Assembly (NCBI RefSeq): GCF_904849725.1
Contig: NC_058521.1
Location: forward strand, 435,630,676 to 435,694,675
Length of the DNA stretch: 64,000 nt
From: Hordeum vulgare subsp. vulgare
Taxonomy: Eukaryota; Streptophyta; Magnoliopsida; Poales; Poaceae
Direction of reading: 5' to 3'
Both the position numbers and the translations under genes were made by a program. The notes beneath the pieces were generated by a model, which was not told the DNA's origin, ran no database searches, and was given only the letters and a program-made list of their open reading frames with translations. Below, piece by piece: positions 41,788-51,619 of the stretch (its first letter is position 1; the number at the start of each line of letters is the position of its first letter).

Positions 41788-43170
41788 ATGCTAGTTATTA
41801 TTTTGTGGATTAATCTACTCGGAAAATTGCCTATTTACTCAACAATCCAAAAACCTAATGTCTGTAGGAATTTTTCGAGTAATGGTTTTGCTGCTGCACT
41901 GAAACCGGATAAGTTTACCGGTACCTTTTTCAAGCGTTGGCAAACGAGAACCACCTTATGGCTCACGGCTATGAACGTGTTCTGGGTAGCCGGTGTCACT
42001 CCTACGGAAACTATCACTCCTGAACAGGAGAAGATGTTTAAGGAGGCCACCGTCCTATTCCTTGGAGCAGTCATTAGCGTGATCGGAGATAAGCTGGTTG
42101 ATGCATATTTACATATGCATGTTGCCAAGGACTTGTGGGAGGCGCTCGAATCTAAATTCGGGGCCACCGATGCTGGGAGTGAGATGTATGTTATGGACTC
42201 CATCATGGCTAACGGGACATGGGAAATCACTGATCGTCCCTATGGTTGCAAACCATTGGGATGCAAGTGGGTGTTCAAAAAGAAGCTTAGGCCCGACGGT
42301 ACAATTGAAAAGTACAAGGCTAGGCTTGTGGCCAAGGGCTATGCCCAGAAAGAAGAGGAAGATTTCTTCGATACTTATTCACCTGTGGCTAGACTGACCA
42401 CCATTAGAGTACTACTCTCATTGGCGGCCTCTCATGGTCTTCTCGTTCATCAAATGGACGTTAAGACGGCTTTCCTGAATGGAGAGCTAAATGAGGAAAT
42501 TTATATGCAACAGCCAGATGGCTTTGTGATAGAAGGTCAGGAAGGAAAGGTGTGTAAGTTGCTGAAATCTTTATATGGTCTGAGACAAGCACCTAAGCAA
42601 TGGCATGAGAAGTTTAATACAACTCTGACATCTGTTGGCTTCGTTGTTAATGAAGCTGACAAATGTGTATACTATCGCCATGGTGGGGGCGAAGGAGTTA
42701 TATTGTGCTTGTATGTTGATGACATACTGATATTTGGAACCAACCTCAAAGTAATTGAGGAGGTTAAGTCCTTTCTGTCTCAAAACTTTGAGATGAAGGA
42801 CCTTGGGGTGGCTGATGTTATCTTGAACATCAAGCTATTGAGAGATGATGAGGGTGGGATTACACTTCTGCAATCCCACTATGTTGACAAGATTTTGATT
42901 CGCTTTGGATATTCAGACTGCAAGATTTGTCAAACACCATATGATCCTAGTGTGCTTATTCGAAAGTTTAAAGGCACAGCTATAGATCAATTGAGATTCT
43001 CTCAAATTATCGGTTCACTTATGTACCTAGCTAGCGCAACAAGGCCTGACATCGCGTTTGCTGTGAGCAAACTTAGCCGGTTTGTTGCAAACCCGGGCGA
43101 AGTTCATTGGCGTGCTGTTGAAAGAATTATGCGCTACTTGAAAGGTACTTCAAGATCAGTATGTCATTAG
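41788..43170 (+). CDS. Copia Gag/RT fusion ORF, short unit 22
   Basis: Identical in translation to short unit 1. Fusion point ATGGA at 42193; YVDD at 42712-42723. Confidence 0.7.
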   Translation: MLVIILWINLLGKLPIYSTIQKPNVCRNFSSNGFAAALKPDKFTGTFFKRWQTRTTLWLTAMNVFWVAGVTPTETITPEQEKMFKEATVLFLGAVISVIGDKLVDAYLHMHVAKDLWEALESKFGATDAGSEMYVMDSIMANGTWEITDRPYGCKPLGCKWVFKKKLRPDGTIEKYKARLVAKGYAQKEEEDFFDTYSPVARLTTIRVLLSLAASHGLLVHQMDVKTAFLNGELNEEIYMQQPDGFVIEGQEGKVCKLLKSLYGLRQAPKQWHEKFNTTLTSVGFVVNEADKCVYYRHGGGEGVILCLYVDDILIFGTNLKVIEEVKSFLSQNFEMKDLGVADVILNIKLLRDDEGGITLLQSHYVDKILIRFGYSDCKICQTPYDPSVLIRKFKGTAIDQLRFSQIIGSLMYLASATRPDIAFAVSKLSRFVANPGEVHWRAVERIMRYLKGTSRSVCH

Positions 43171-43183
43171 TCTAGTCAATGCC

Positions 43184-44566
43184 ATGCTAGTTATTATTTT
43201 GTGGATTAATCTACTCGGAAAATTGCCTATTTACTCAACAATCCAAAAACCTAATGTCTGTAGGAATTTTTCGAGTAATGGTTTTGCTGCTGCACTGAAA
43301 CCGGATAAGTTTACCGGTACCTTTTTCAAGCGTTGGCAAACGAGAACCACCTTATGGCTCACGGCTATGAACGTGTTCTGGGTAGCCGGTGTCACTCCTA
43401 CGGAAACTATCACTCCTGAACAGGAGAAGATGTTTAAGGAGGCCACCGTCCTATTCCTTGGAGCAGTCATTAGCGTGATCGGAGATAAGCTGGTTGATGC
43501 ATATTTACATATGCATGTTGCCAAGGACTTGTGGGAGGCGCTCGAATCTAAATTCGGGGCCACCGATGCTGGGAGTGAGATGTATGTTATGGACTCCATC
43601 ATGGCTAACGGGACATGGGAAATCACTGATCGTCCCTATGGTTGCAAACCATTGGGATGCAAGTGGGTGTTCAAAAAGAAGCTTAGGCCCGACGGTACAA
43701 TTGAAAAGTACAAGGCTAGGCTTGTGGCCAAGGGCTATGCCCAGAAAGAAGAGGAAGATTTCTTCGATACTTATTCACCTGTGGCTAGACTGACCACCAT
43801 TAGAGTACTACTCTCATTGGCGGCCTCTCATGGTCTTCTCGTTCATCAAATGGACGTTAAGACGGCTTTCCTGAATGGAGAGCTAAATGAGGAAATTTAT
43901 ATGCAACAGCCAGATGGCTTTGTGATAGAAGGTCAGGAAGGAAAGGTGTGTAAGTTGCTGAAATCTTTATATGGTCTGAGACAAGCACCTAAGCAATGGC
44001 ATGAGAAGTTTAATACAACTCTGACATCTGTTGGCTTCGTTGTTAATGAAGCTGACAAATGTGTATACTATCGCCATGGTGGGGGCGAAGGAGTTATATT
44101 GTGCTTGTATGTTGATGACATACTGATATTTGGAACCAACCTCAAAGTAATTGAGGAGGTTAAGTCCTTTCTGTCTCAAAACTTTGAGATGAAGGACCTT
44201 GGGGTGGCTGATGTTATCTTGAACATCAAGCTATTGAGAGATGATGAGGGTGGGATTACACTTCTGCAATCCCACTATGTTGACAAGATTTTGATTCGCT
44301 TTGGATATTCAGACTGCAAGATTTGTCAAACACCATATGATCCTAGTGTGCTTATTCGAAAGTTTAAAGGCACAGCTATAGATCAATTGAGATTCTCTCA
44401 AATTATCGGTTCACTTATGTACCTAGCTAGCGCAACAAGGCCTGACATCGCGTTTGCTGTGAGCAAACTTAGCCGGTTTGTTGCAAACCCGGGCGAAGTT
44501 CATTGGCGTGCTGTTGAAAGAATTATGCGCTACTTGAAAGGTACTTCAAGATCAGTATGTCATTAG
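43184..44566 (+). CDS. Copia Gag/RT fusion ORF, short unit 23 (last short unit)
   Basis: Identical in translation to short unit 1. Fusion point ATGGA at 43589; YVDD at 44108-44119. The next unit, 13 bp after its stop, is of the long type. Confidence 0.7.
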   Translation: MLVIILWINLLGKLPIYSTIQKPNVCRNFSSNGFAAALKPDKFTGTFFKRWQTRTTLWLTAMNVFWVAGVTPTETITPEQEKMFKEATVLFLGAVISVIGDKLVDAYLHMHVAKDLWEALESKFGATDAGSEMYVMDSIMANGTWEITDRPYGCKPLGCKWVFKKKLRPDGTIEKYKARLVAKGYAQKEEEDFFDTYSPVARLTTIRVLLSLAASHGLLVHQMDVKTAFLNGELNEEIYMQQPDGFVIEGQEGKVCKLLKSLYGLRQAPKQWHEKFNTTLTSVGFVVNEADKCVYYRHGGGEGVILCLYVDDILIFGTNLKVIEEVKSFLSQNFEMKDLGVADVILNIKLLRDDEGGITLLQSHYVDKILIRFGYSDCKICQTPYDPSVLIRKFKGTAIDQLRFSQIIGSLMYLASATRPDIAFAVSKLSRFVANPGEVHWRAVERIMRYLKGTSRSVCH

Positions 44567-44579
44567 TCTAGTCAATGCC

Positions 44580-47500
44580 ATGCTAGTTATTATTTTGTGG
44601 ATTAATCTACTCGGAAAATTGCCTATTTACTCAACAATCCAAAAACCTAATGTCTGTAGGAATTTTTCGAGTAATGGTTTTGCTGCTGCACTGAAACCGG
44701 ATAAGTTTACCGGTACCTTTTTCAAGCGTTGGCAAACGAGAACCACCTTATGGCTCACGGCTATGAACGTGTTCTGGGTAGCCGGTGTCACTCCTACGGA
44801 AACTATCACTCCTGAACAGGAGAAGATGTTTAAGGAGGCCACCGTCCTATTCCTTGGAGCAGTCATTAGCGTGATCGGAGATAAGCTGGTTGATGCATAT
44901 TTACATATGCATGTTGCCAAGGACTTGTGGGAGGCGCTCGAATCTAAATTCGGGGCCACCGATGCTGGGAGTGAGATGTATGTTATGGAGCAGTTCCACG
45001 ATTACAAGATGGTTGACAACCGTTCTGTATTGGAACAAGCTCATGAGATAATATGCATAGCTAAGGAACTTGAGGTTCTTAAGTGCAATTTGCCGGGCAA
45101 GTTTGTCGCGGGCTGTATAATTGCTAAGCTCCCTAATTCCTGGAGGAACTTTGCTACTACTCTGAAACATCAGAGGCGTGAGTTCTCAGTAGAGGACATC
45201 ATCGGCCATCTGAGTGTTGAGCAGAACTCGAGAGCAAAGGACTCCAATGGAAAAGCGGTGGAAAGCTCTTCTGCTGCCAATATGGTACATCAGAGGAACT
45301 TCAATTCTCACAAGCCCAAGGGAAAGAACTCTGTCCAACAGAATACCGACTTCAAGAAGAAGGGGAAGAAGCCCTTCAAGAAGAATAAGAAGGGAGATGG
45401 CTGCTATACTTGTGGTTCAGAGGAACATTGGGCGAACAAATGCCCAAACAAGTACAAGAAGCCGGCGCAGGACTCCAAGTCTGCAAACATGATTGTGGGC
45501 AACAATGAAAGTGGTGCATCTGGGTACGGTAATTTACTTACTGTATTTACAGTTTGTCAGTCCACCGATTGGTGGGTGGACACGGGTGCAAATATTCATG
45601 TGTGTGCTGACTTGTCATTGTTCTCTTCTTATCAGGCCACCGGTCGCGGGTCCGTATTGATGGGGAATGGCGCGAGTGCTTCTGTTCTTGGTGTTGGCAC
45701 GGTCGATCTGAAGTTTACTTCGGGAAGGATCGTGCAGCTGAAGAACGTGCAGCATGTCCCCGCCATCAAGAAGAATCTCGTTAGTGGCTCCCTTCTGTGT
45801 AGAGAAGGGTTTAAGTTGGTGTTCGAGTCTAATAAAGTAGTAGTTACGAAATATGGACTTTTCGTTGGAAAAGGTTATGAATGCGGAGGTCTGTTCCGCC
45901 TTTCTCTAGCAGATTTTTGTAATAAAGTCGTGAACAATATTCATTCGAGTGTTAATGAATCTGAAGTTTGGCATTCACGTCTTTGTCACATAAGTTTCGG
46001 TGTTATGTCGCGGCTAGCAAAACTGAATTTAATCCCAACTTTCACTTTAGCCAAAGGTTCTAAGTGCCACTCGTGTGTGCAAGCAAAGCAACCTCGCAAG
46101 CCTCACAAGGCTGCAGAGGAGAGACACTTGGCACCATTAGAACTCATACATTCTGATCTTTGTGAGATGAATGGTGTGTTGACTAAAGGTGGAAAGAAAT
46201 ACTTCATGACATTGATAGATGATTCCACTAGATTTTGCTATGTGTATCTGTTAAATACTAAAGATGAGGCTCTACACTACTTTAAAATCTATAAGGCAGA
46301 AGTTGAGAATCAACTTGAAAAGAAAATTAAACGAGTCCGGTCTGATCGTGGTGGAGAGTACTTCTCAAACGAATTTGATTCATTTTGTGCGGAACACGGC
46401 ATTATTCATGAGAGGACGCCTCCCTATTCACCCCAGTCAAACGGGGTTGCCGAGCGGAAAAACCGTACTCTAACTGATTTGGTTAACGCCATGTTAGATA
46501 CATCGGGTTTATCCAAGGCATGGTGGGGGGAGGCTATATTGACCGCGTGTCATGTCCTGAATAAAGTTCCTACAAAAGATAATGAGGTCACTCCCTACGA
46601 GGAGTGGTCGAAGAGAAGGACGACACTCTCGTACTTACGTACTTGGGGCTGCTTGGCGAAAGTCAATGTACCGATCCCCAAGAAGCGCAAGCTTGGACCA
46701 AAGACTGTGGATTGCGTTAATTTGGGATACGCTAAGAATAGCGTAGGCTATAGATTTCTAGTAGTGAAATCTGAGGTACCTGACGTGAAGGTCGGTACAA
46801 TAATGGAGTCGAGGGATGCTACATTCTTTGAGGATATATTTCCCATGAGAGATATGCAAAGCACTTCTAGACAGGAATCTGAGATAACTCCTGAGCCTGC
46901 CATTCCTATGGAATATTATGAACAAACACATGATGAAAATCCTGAGGAGGATGACGAGGAAGCCCGTGGTAGGGGCAAGAGACAAAGGACTGCAAAGACC
47001 TTTGGTGATGATTTCTTCGTATACCTCGTGGATGATAATCCCACTTCTATTTCAGAAGCGTATGCTTCTCCAGATGCTGATTACTGGAAAGCTGCTGTCC
47101 GTAGCGAGATGGACTCCATCATGGCTAACGGGACATGGGAAATCACTGATCGTCCCTATGGTTGCAAACCATTGGGATGCAAGTGGGTGTTCAAAAAGAA
47201 GCTTAGGCCCGACGGTACAATTGAAAAGTACAAGGCTAGGCTTGTGGCCAAGGGCTATGCCCAGAAAGAAGAGGAAGATTTCTTCGATACTTATTCACCT
47301 GTGGCTAGACTGACCACCATTAGAGTACTACTCTCATTGGCGGCCTCTCATGGTCTTCTCGTTCATCAAATGGACGTTAAGACGGCTTTCCTGAATGGAG
47401 AGCTAAATGAGGAAATTTATATGCAACAGCCAGATGGCTTTGTGATAGAAGGTCAGGAAGGAAAGGTGTGTAAGTTGCTGAAATCTTTATATGGTCTGAG

Positions 47501-48086
47501 ACAAGCACCTAAGCAATGGCATGAGAAGTTTAATACAACTCTGACATCTGTTGGCTTCGTTGTTAATGAAGCTGACAAATGTGTATACTATCGCCATGGT
47601 GGGGGCGAAGGAGTTATATTGTGCTTGTATGTTGATGACATACTGATATTTGGAACCAACCTCAAAGTAATTGAGGAGGTTAAGTCCTTTCTGTCTCAAA
47701 ACTTTGAGATGAAGGACCTTGGGGTGGCTGATGTTATCTTGAACATCAAGCTATTGAGAGATGATGAGGGTGGGATTACACTTCTGCAATCCCACTATGT
47801 TGACAAGATTTTGATTCGCTTTGGATATTCAGACTGCAAGATTTGTCAAACACCATATGATCCTAGTGTGCTTATTCGAAAGTTTAAAGGCACAGCTATA
47901 GATCAATTGAGATTCTCTCAAATTATCGGTTCACTTATGTACCTAGCTAGCGCAACAAGGCCTGACATCGCGTTTGCTGTGAGCAAACTTAGCCGGTTTG
48001 TTGCAAACCCGGGCGAAGTTCATTGGCGTGCTGTTGAAAGAATTATGCGCTACTTGAAAGGTACTTCAAGATCAGTATGTCATTAG
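44580..48086 (+). CDS. Copia Gag-PR-IN-RT polyprotein ORF without RNase H, long unit 1
   Basis: 1,168 codons without interruption. Order: Gag (about 35-240, UBN2-like), basic Lys-rich linker, CCHC knuckle (Cys275, Cys278, His283, Cys288; from 45402), aspartic protease DTGA (334-337, 45579), pre-integrase zinc motif (His465, His470, Cys496, Cys499), integrase Asp526 (46155), Asp589 (46344) and Glu625 (46452) with DD35E spacing, an acidic linker with a basic patch (about 795-810), and RT with Asp932 (47373) and YVDD (1017-1020, 47628-47639). All these catalytic residues are present. The frame ends at TAG right after the Tyr-Leu-Lys-Gly-Thr motif, where a complete Copia polyprotein would go on into RNase H. 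Residues 1 to about 28 are probably not native Gag, since the start ATG lies at the unit joint. No LTR is near, so it is not an autonomous element. Confidence 0.8.
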   Translation: MLVIILWINLLGKLPIYSTIQKPNVCRNFSSNGFAAALKPDKFTGTFFKRWQTRTTLWLTAMNVFWVAGVTPTETITPEQEKMFKEATVLFLGAVISVIGDKLVDAYLHMHVAKDLWEALESKFGATDAGSEMYVMEQFHDYKMVDNRSVLEQAHEIICIAKELEVLKCNLPGKFVAGCIIAKLPNSWRNFATTLKHQRREFSVEDIIGHLSVEQNSRAKDSNGKAVESSSAANMVHQRNFNSHKPKGKNSVQQNTDFKKKGKKPFKKNKKGDGCYTCGSEEHWANKCPNKYKKPAQDSKSANMIVGNNESGASGYGNLLTVFTVCQSTDWWVDTGANIHVCADLSLFSSYQATGRGSVLMGNGASASVLGVGTVDLKFTSGRIVQLKNVQHVPAIKKNLVSGSLLCREGFKLVFESNKVVVTKYGLFVGKGYECGGLFRLSLADFCNKVVNNIHSSVNESEVWHSRLCHISFGVMSRLAKLNLIPTFTLAKGSKCHSCVQAKQPRKPHKAAEERHLAPLELIHSDLCEMNGVLTKGGKKYFMTLIDDSTRFCYVYLLNTKDEALHYFKIYKAEVENQLEKKIKRVRSDRGGEYFSNEFDSFCAEHGIIHERTPPYSPQSNGVAERKNRTLTDLVNAMLDTSGLSKAWWGEAILTACHVLNKVPTKDNEVTPYEEWSKRRTTLSYLRTWGCLAKVNVPIPKKRKLGPKTVDCVNLGYAKNSVGYRFLVVKSEVPDVKVGTIMESRDATFFEDIFPMRDMQSTSRQESEITPEPAIPMEYYEQTHDENPEEDDEEARGRGKRQRTAKTFGDDFFVYLVDDNPTSISEAYASPDADYWKAAVRSEMDSIMANGTWEITDRPYGCKPLGCKWVFKKKLRPDGTIEKYKARLVAKGYAQKEEEDFFDTYSPVARLTTIRVLLSLAASHGLLVHQMDVKTAFLNGELNEEIYMQQPDGFVIEGQEGKVCKLLKSLYGLRQAPKQWHEKFNTTLTSVGFVVNEADKCVYYRHGGGEGVILCLYVDDILIFGTNLKVIEEVKSFLSQNFEMKDLGVADVILNIKLLRDDEGGITLLQSHYVDKILIRFGYSDCKICQTPYDPSVLIRKFKGTAIDQLRFSQIIGSLMYLASATRPDIAFAVSKLSRFVANPGEVHWRAVERIMRYLKGTSRSVCH

Positions 48087-48099
48087 TCTAGTCAATGCC

Positions 48100-51000
48100 A
48101 TGCTAGTTATTATTTTGTGGATTAATCTACTCGGAAAATTGCCTATTTACTCAACAATCCAAAAACCTAATGTCTGTAGGAATTTTTCGAGTAATGGTTT
48201 TGCTGCTGCACTGAAACCGGATAAGTTTACCGGTACCTTTTTCAAGCGTTGGCAAACGAGAACCACCTTATGGCTCACGGCTATGAACGTGTTCTGGGTA
48301 GCCGGTGTCACTCCTACGGAAACTATCACTCCTGAACAGGAGAAGATGTTTAAGGAGGCCACCGTCCTATTCCTTGGAGCAGTCATTAGCGTGATCGGAG
48401 ATAAGCTGGTTGATGCATATTTACATATGCATGTTGCCAAGGACTTGTGGGAGGCGCTCGAATCTAAATTCGGGGCCACCGATGCTGGGAGTGAGATGTA
48501 TGTTATGGAGCAGTTCCACGATTACAAGATGGTTGACAACCGTTCTGTATTGGAACAAGCTCATGAGATAATATGCATAGCTAAGGAACTTGAGGTTCTT
48601 AAGTGCAATTTGCCGGGCAAGTTTGTCGCGGGCTGTATAATTGCTAAGCTCCCTAATTCCTGGAGGAACTTTGCTACTACTCTGAAACATCAGAGGCGTG
48701 AGTTCTCAGTAGAGGACATCATCGGCCATCTGAGTGTTGAGCAGAACTCGAGAGCAAAGGACTCCAATGGAAAAGCGGTGGAAAGCTCTTCTGCTGCCAA
48801 TATGGTACATCAGAGGAACTTCAATTCTCACAAGCCCAAGGGAAAGAACTCTGTCCAACAGAATACCGACTTCAAGAAGAAGGGGAAGAAGCCCTTCAAG
48901 AAGAATAAGAAGGGAGATGGCTGCTATACTTGTGGTTCAGAGGAACATTGGGCGAACAAATGCCCAAACAAGTACAAGAAGCCGGCGCAGGACTCCAAGT
49001 CTGCAAACATGATTGTGGGCAACAATGAAAGTGGTGCATCTGGGTACGGTAATTTACTTACTGTATTTACAGTTTGTCAGTCCACCGATTGGTGGGTGGA
49101 CACGGGTGCAAATATTCATGTGTGTGCTGACTTGTCATTGTTCTCTTCTTATCAGGCCACCGGTCGCGGGTCCGTATTGATGGGGAATGGCGCGAGTGCT
49201 TCTGTTCTTGGTGTTGGCACGGTCGATCTGAAGTTTACTTCGGGAAGGATCGTGCAGCTGAAGAACGTGCAGCATGTCCCCGCCATCAAGAAGAATCTCG
49301 TTAGTGGCTCCCTTCTGTGTAGAGAAGGGTTTAAGTTGGTGTTCGAGTCTAATAAAGTAGTAGTTACGAAATATGGACTTTTCGTTGGAAAAGGTTATGA
49401 ATGCGGAGGTCTGTTCCGCCTTTCTCTAGCAGATTTTTGTAATAAAGTCGTGAACAATATTCATTCGAGTGTTAATGAATCTGAAGTTTGGCATTCACGT
49501 CTTTGTCACATAAGTTTCGGTGTTATGTCGCGGCTAGCAAAACTGAATTTAATCCCAACTTTCACTTTAGCCAAAGGTTCTAAGTGCCACTCGTGTGTGC
49601 AAGCAAAGCAACCTCGCAAGCCTCACAAGGCTGCAGAGGAGAGACACTTGGCACCATTAGAACTCATACATTCTGATCTTTGTGAGATGAATGGTGTGTT
49701 GACTAAAGGTGGAAAGAAATACTTCATGACATTGATAGATGATTCCACTAGATTTTGCTATGTGTATCTGTTAAATACTAAAGATGAGGCTCTACACTAC
49801 TTTAAAATCTATAAGGCAGAAGTTGAGAATCAACTTGAAAAGAAAATTAAACGAGTCCGGTCTGATCGTGGTGGAGAGTACTTCTCAAACGAATTTGATT
49901 CATTTTGTGCGGAACACGGCATTATTCATGAGAGGACGCCTCCCTATTCACCCCAGTCAAACGGGGTTGCCGAGCGGAAAAACCGTACTCTAACTGATTT
50001 GGTTAACGCCATGTTAGATACATCGGGTTTATCCAAGGCATGGTGGGGGGAGGCTATATTGACCGCGTGTCATGTCCTGAATAAAGTTCCTACAAAAGAT
50101 AATGAGGTCACTCCCTACGAGGAGTGGTCGAAGAGAAGGACGACACTCTCGTACTTACGTACTTGGGGCTGCTTGGCGAAAGTCAATGTACCGATCCCCA
50201 AGAAGCGCAAGCTTGGACCAAAGACTGTGGATTGCGTTAATTTGGGATACGCTAAGAATAGCGTAGGCTATAGATTTCTAGTAGTGAAATCTGAGGTACC
50301 TGACGTGAAGGTCGGTACAATAATGGAGTCGAGGGATGCTACATTCTTTGAGGATATATTTCCCATGAGAGATATGCAAAGCACTTCTAGACAGGAATCT
50401 GAGATAACTCCTGAGCCTGCCATTCCTATGGAATATTATGAACAAACACATGATGAAAATCCTGAGGAGGATGACGAGGAAGCCCGTGGTAGGGGCAAGA
50501 GACAAAGGACTGCAAAGACCTTTGGTGATGATTTCTTCGTATACCTCGTGGATGATAATCCCACTTCTATTTCAGAAGCGTATGCTTCTCCAGATGCTGA
50601 TTACTGGAAAGCTGCTGTCCGTAGCGAGATGGACTCCATCATGGCTAACGGGACATGGGAAATCACTGATCGTCCCTATGGTTGCAAACCATTGGGATGC
50701 AAGTGGGTGTTCAAAAAGAAGCTTAGGCCCGACGGTACAATTGAAAAGTACAAGGCTAGGCTTGTGGCCAAGGGCTATGCCCAGAAAGAAGAGGAAGATT
50801 TCTTCGATACTTATTCACCTGTGGCTAGACTGACCACCATTAGAGTACTACTCTCATTGGCGGCCTCTCATGGTCTTCTCGTTCATCAAATGGACGTTAA
50901 GACGGCTTTCCTGAATGGAGAGCTAAATGAGGAAATTTATATGCAACAGCCAGATGGCTTTGTGATAGAAGGTCAGGAAGGAAAGGTGTGTAAGTTGCTG

Positions 51001-51606
51001 AAATCTTTATATGGTCTGAGACAAGCACCTAAGCAATGGCATGAGAAGTTTAATACAACTCTGACATCTGTTGGCTTCGTTGTTAATGAAGCTGACAAAT
51101 GTGTATACTATCGCCATGGTGGGGGCGAAGGAGTTATATTGTGCTTGTATGTTGATGACATACTGATATTTGGAACCAACCTCAAAGTAATTGAGGAGGT
51201 TAAGTCCTTTCTGTCTCAAAACTTTGAGATGAAGGACCTTGGGGTGGCTGATGTTATCTTGAACATCAAGCTATTGAGAGATGATGAGGGTGGGATTACA
51301 CTTCTGCAATCCCACTATGTTGACAAGATTTTGATTCGCTTTGGATATTCAGACTGCAAGATTTGTCAAACACCATATGATCCTAGTGTGCTTATTCGAA
51401 AGTTTAAAGGCACAGCTATAGATCAATTGAGATTCTCTCAAATTATCGGTTCACTTATGTACCTAGCTAGCGCAACAAGGCCTGACATCGCGTTTGCTGT
51501 GAGCAAACTTAGCCGGTTTGTTGCAAACCCGGGCGAAGTTCATTGGCGTGCTGTTGAAAGAATTATGCGCTACTTGAAAGGTACTTCAAGATCAGTATGT
51601 CATTAG
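48100..51606 (+). CDS. Copia Gag-PR-IN-RT polyprotein ORF, long unit 2
   Basis: Identical in translation to long unit 1. CCHC from 48922; protease Asp 49099; integrase Asp 49675, Asp 49864, Glu 49972; RT Asp 50893 and YVDD 51148-51159. Confidence 0.8.
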   Translation: MLVIILWINLLGKLPIYSTIQKPNVCRNFSSNGFAAALKPDKFTGTFFKRWQTRTTLWLTAMNVFWVAGVTPTETITPEQEKMFKEATVLFLGAVISVIGDKLVDAYLHMHVAKDLWEALESKFGATDAGSEMYVMEQFHDYKMVDNRSVLEQAHEIICIAKELEVLKCNLPGKFVAGCIIAKLPNSWRNFATTLKHQRREFSVEDIIGHLSVEQNSRAKDSNGKAVESSSAANMVHQRNFNSHKPKGKNSVQQNTDFKKKGKKPFKKNKKGDGCYTCGSEEHWANKCPNKYKKPAQDSKSANMIVGNNESGASGYGNLLTVFTVCQSTDWWVDTGANIHVCADLSLFSSYQATGRGSVLMGNGASASVLGVGTVDLKFTSGRIVQLKNVQHVPAIKKNLVSGSLLCREGFKLVFESNKVVVTKYGLFVGKGYECGGLFRLSLADFCNKVVNNIHSSVNESEVWHSRLCHISFGVMSRLAKLNLIPTFTLAKGSKCHSCVQAKQPRKPHKAAEERHLAPLELIHSDLCEMNGVLTKGGKKYFMTLIDDSTRFCYVYLLNTKDEALHYFKIYKAEVENQLEKKIKRVRSDRGGEYFSNEFDSFCAEHGIIHERTPPYSPQSNGVAERKNRTLTDLVNAMLDTSGLSKAWWGEAILTACHVLNKVPTKDNEVTPYEEWSKRRTTLSYLRTWGCLAKVNVPIPKKRKLGPKTVDCVNLGYAKNSVGYRFLVVKSEVPDVKVGTIMESRDATFFEDIFPMRDMQSTSRQESEITPEPAIPMEYYEQTHDENPEEDDEEARGRGKRQRTAKTFGDDFFVYLVDDNPTSISEAYASPDADYWKAAVRSEMDSIMANGTWEITDRPYGCKPLGCKWVFKKKLRPDGTIEKYKARLVAKGYAQKEEEDFFDTYSPVARLTTIRVLLSLAASHGLLVHQMDVKTAFLNGELNEEIYMQQPDGFVIEGQEGKVCKLLKSLYGLRQAPKQWHEKFNTTLTSVGFVVNEADKCVYYRHGGGEGVILCLYVDDILIFGTNLKVIEEVKSFLSQNFEMKDLGVADVILNIKLLRDDEGGITLLQSHYVDKILIRFGYSDCKICQTPYDPSVLIRKFKGTAIDQLRFSQIIGSLMYLASATRPDIAFAVSKLSRFVANPGEVHWRAVERIMRYLKGTSRSVCH

Positions 51607-51619
51607 TCTAGTCAATGCC

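Larger units (their letters stand above)
12472..44579 (+). repeat. short-unit block: 23 x 1,396 bp
   Basis: Open frames begin every 1,396 bp from 12472 to 43184 without interruption. The translations of the main frame and of three overlapping frames are identical in all copies, which leaves little room for hidden silent changes. The unit equals the long unit with 2,124 bp removed between two ATGGA sequences (44985-44989 and 47109-47113 in the first long unit), of which one is kept (12877-12881 in the first short unit). No long unit is interspersed. Confidence 0.95.
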
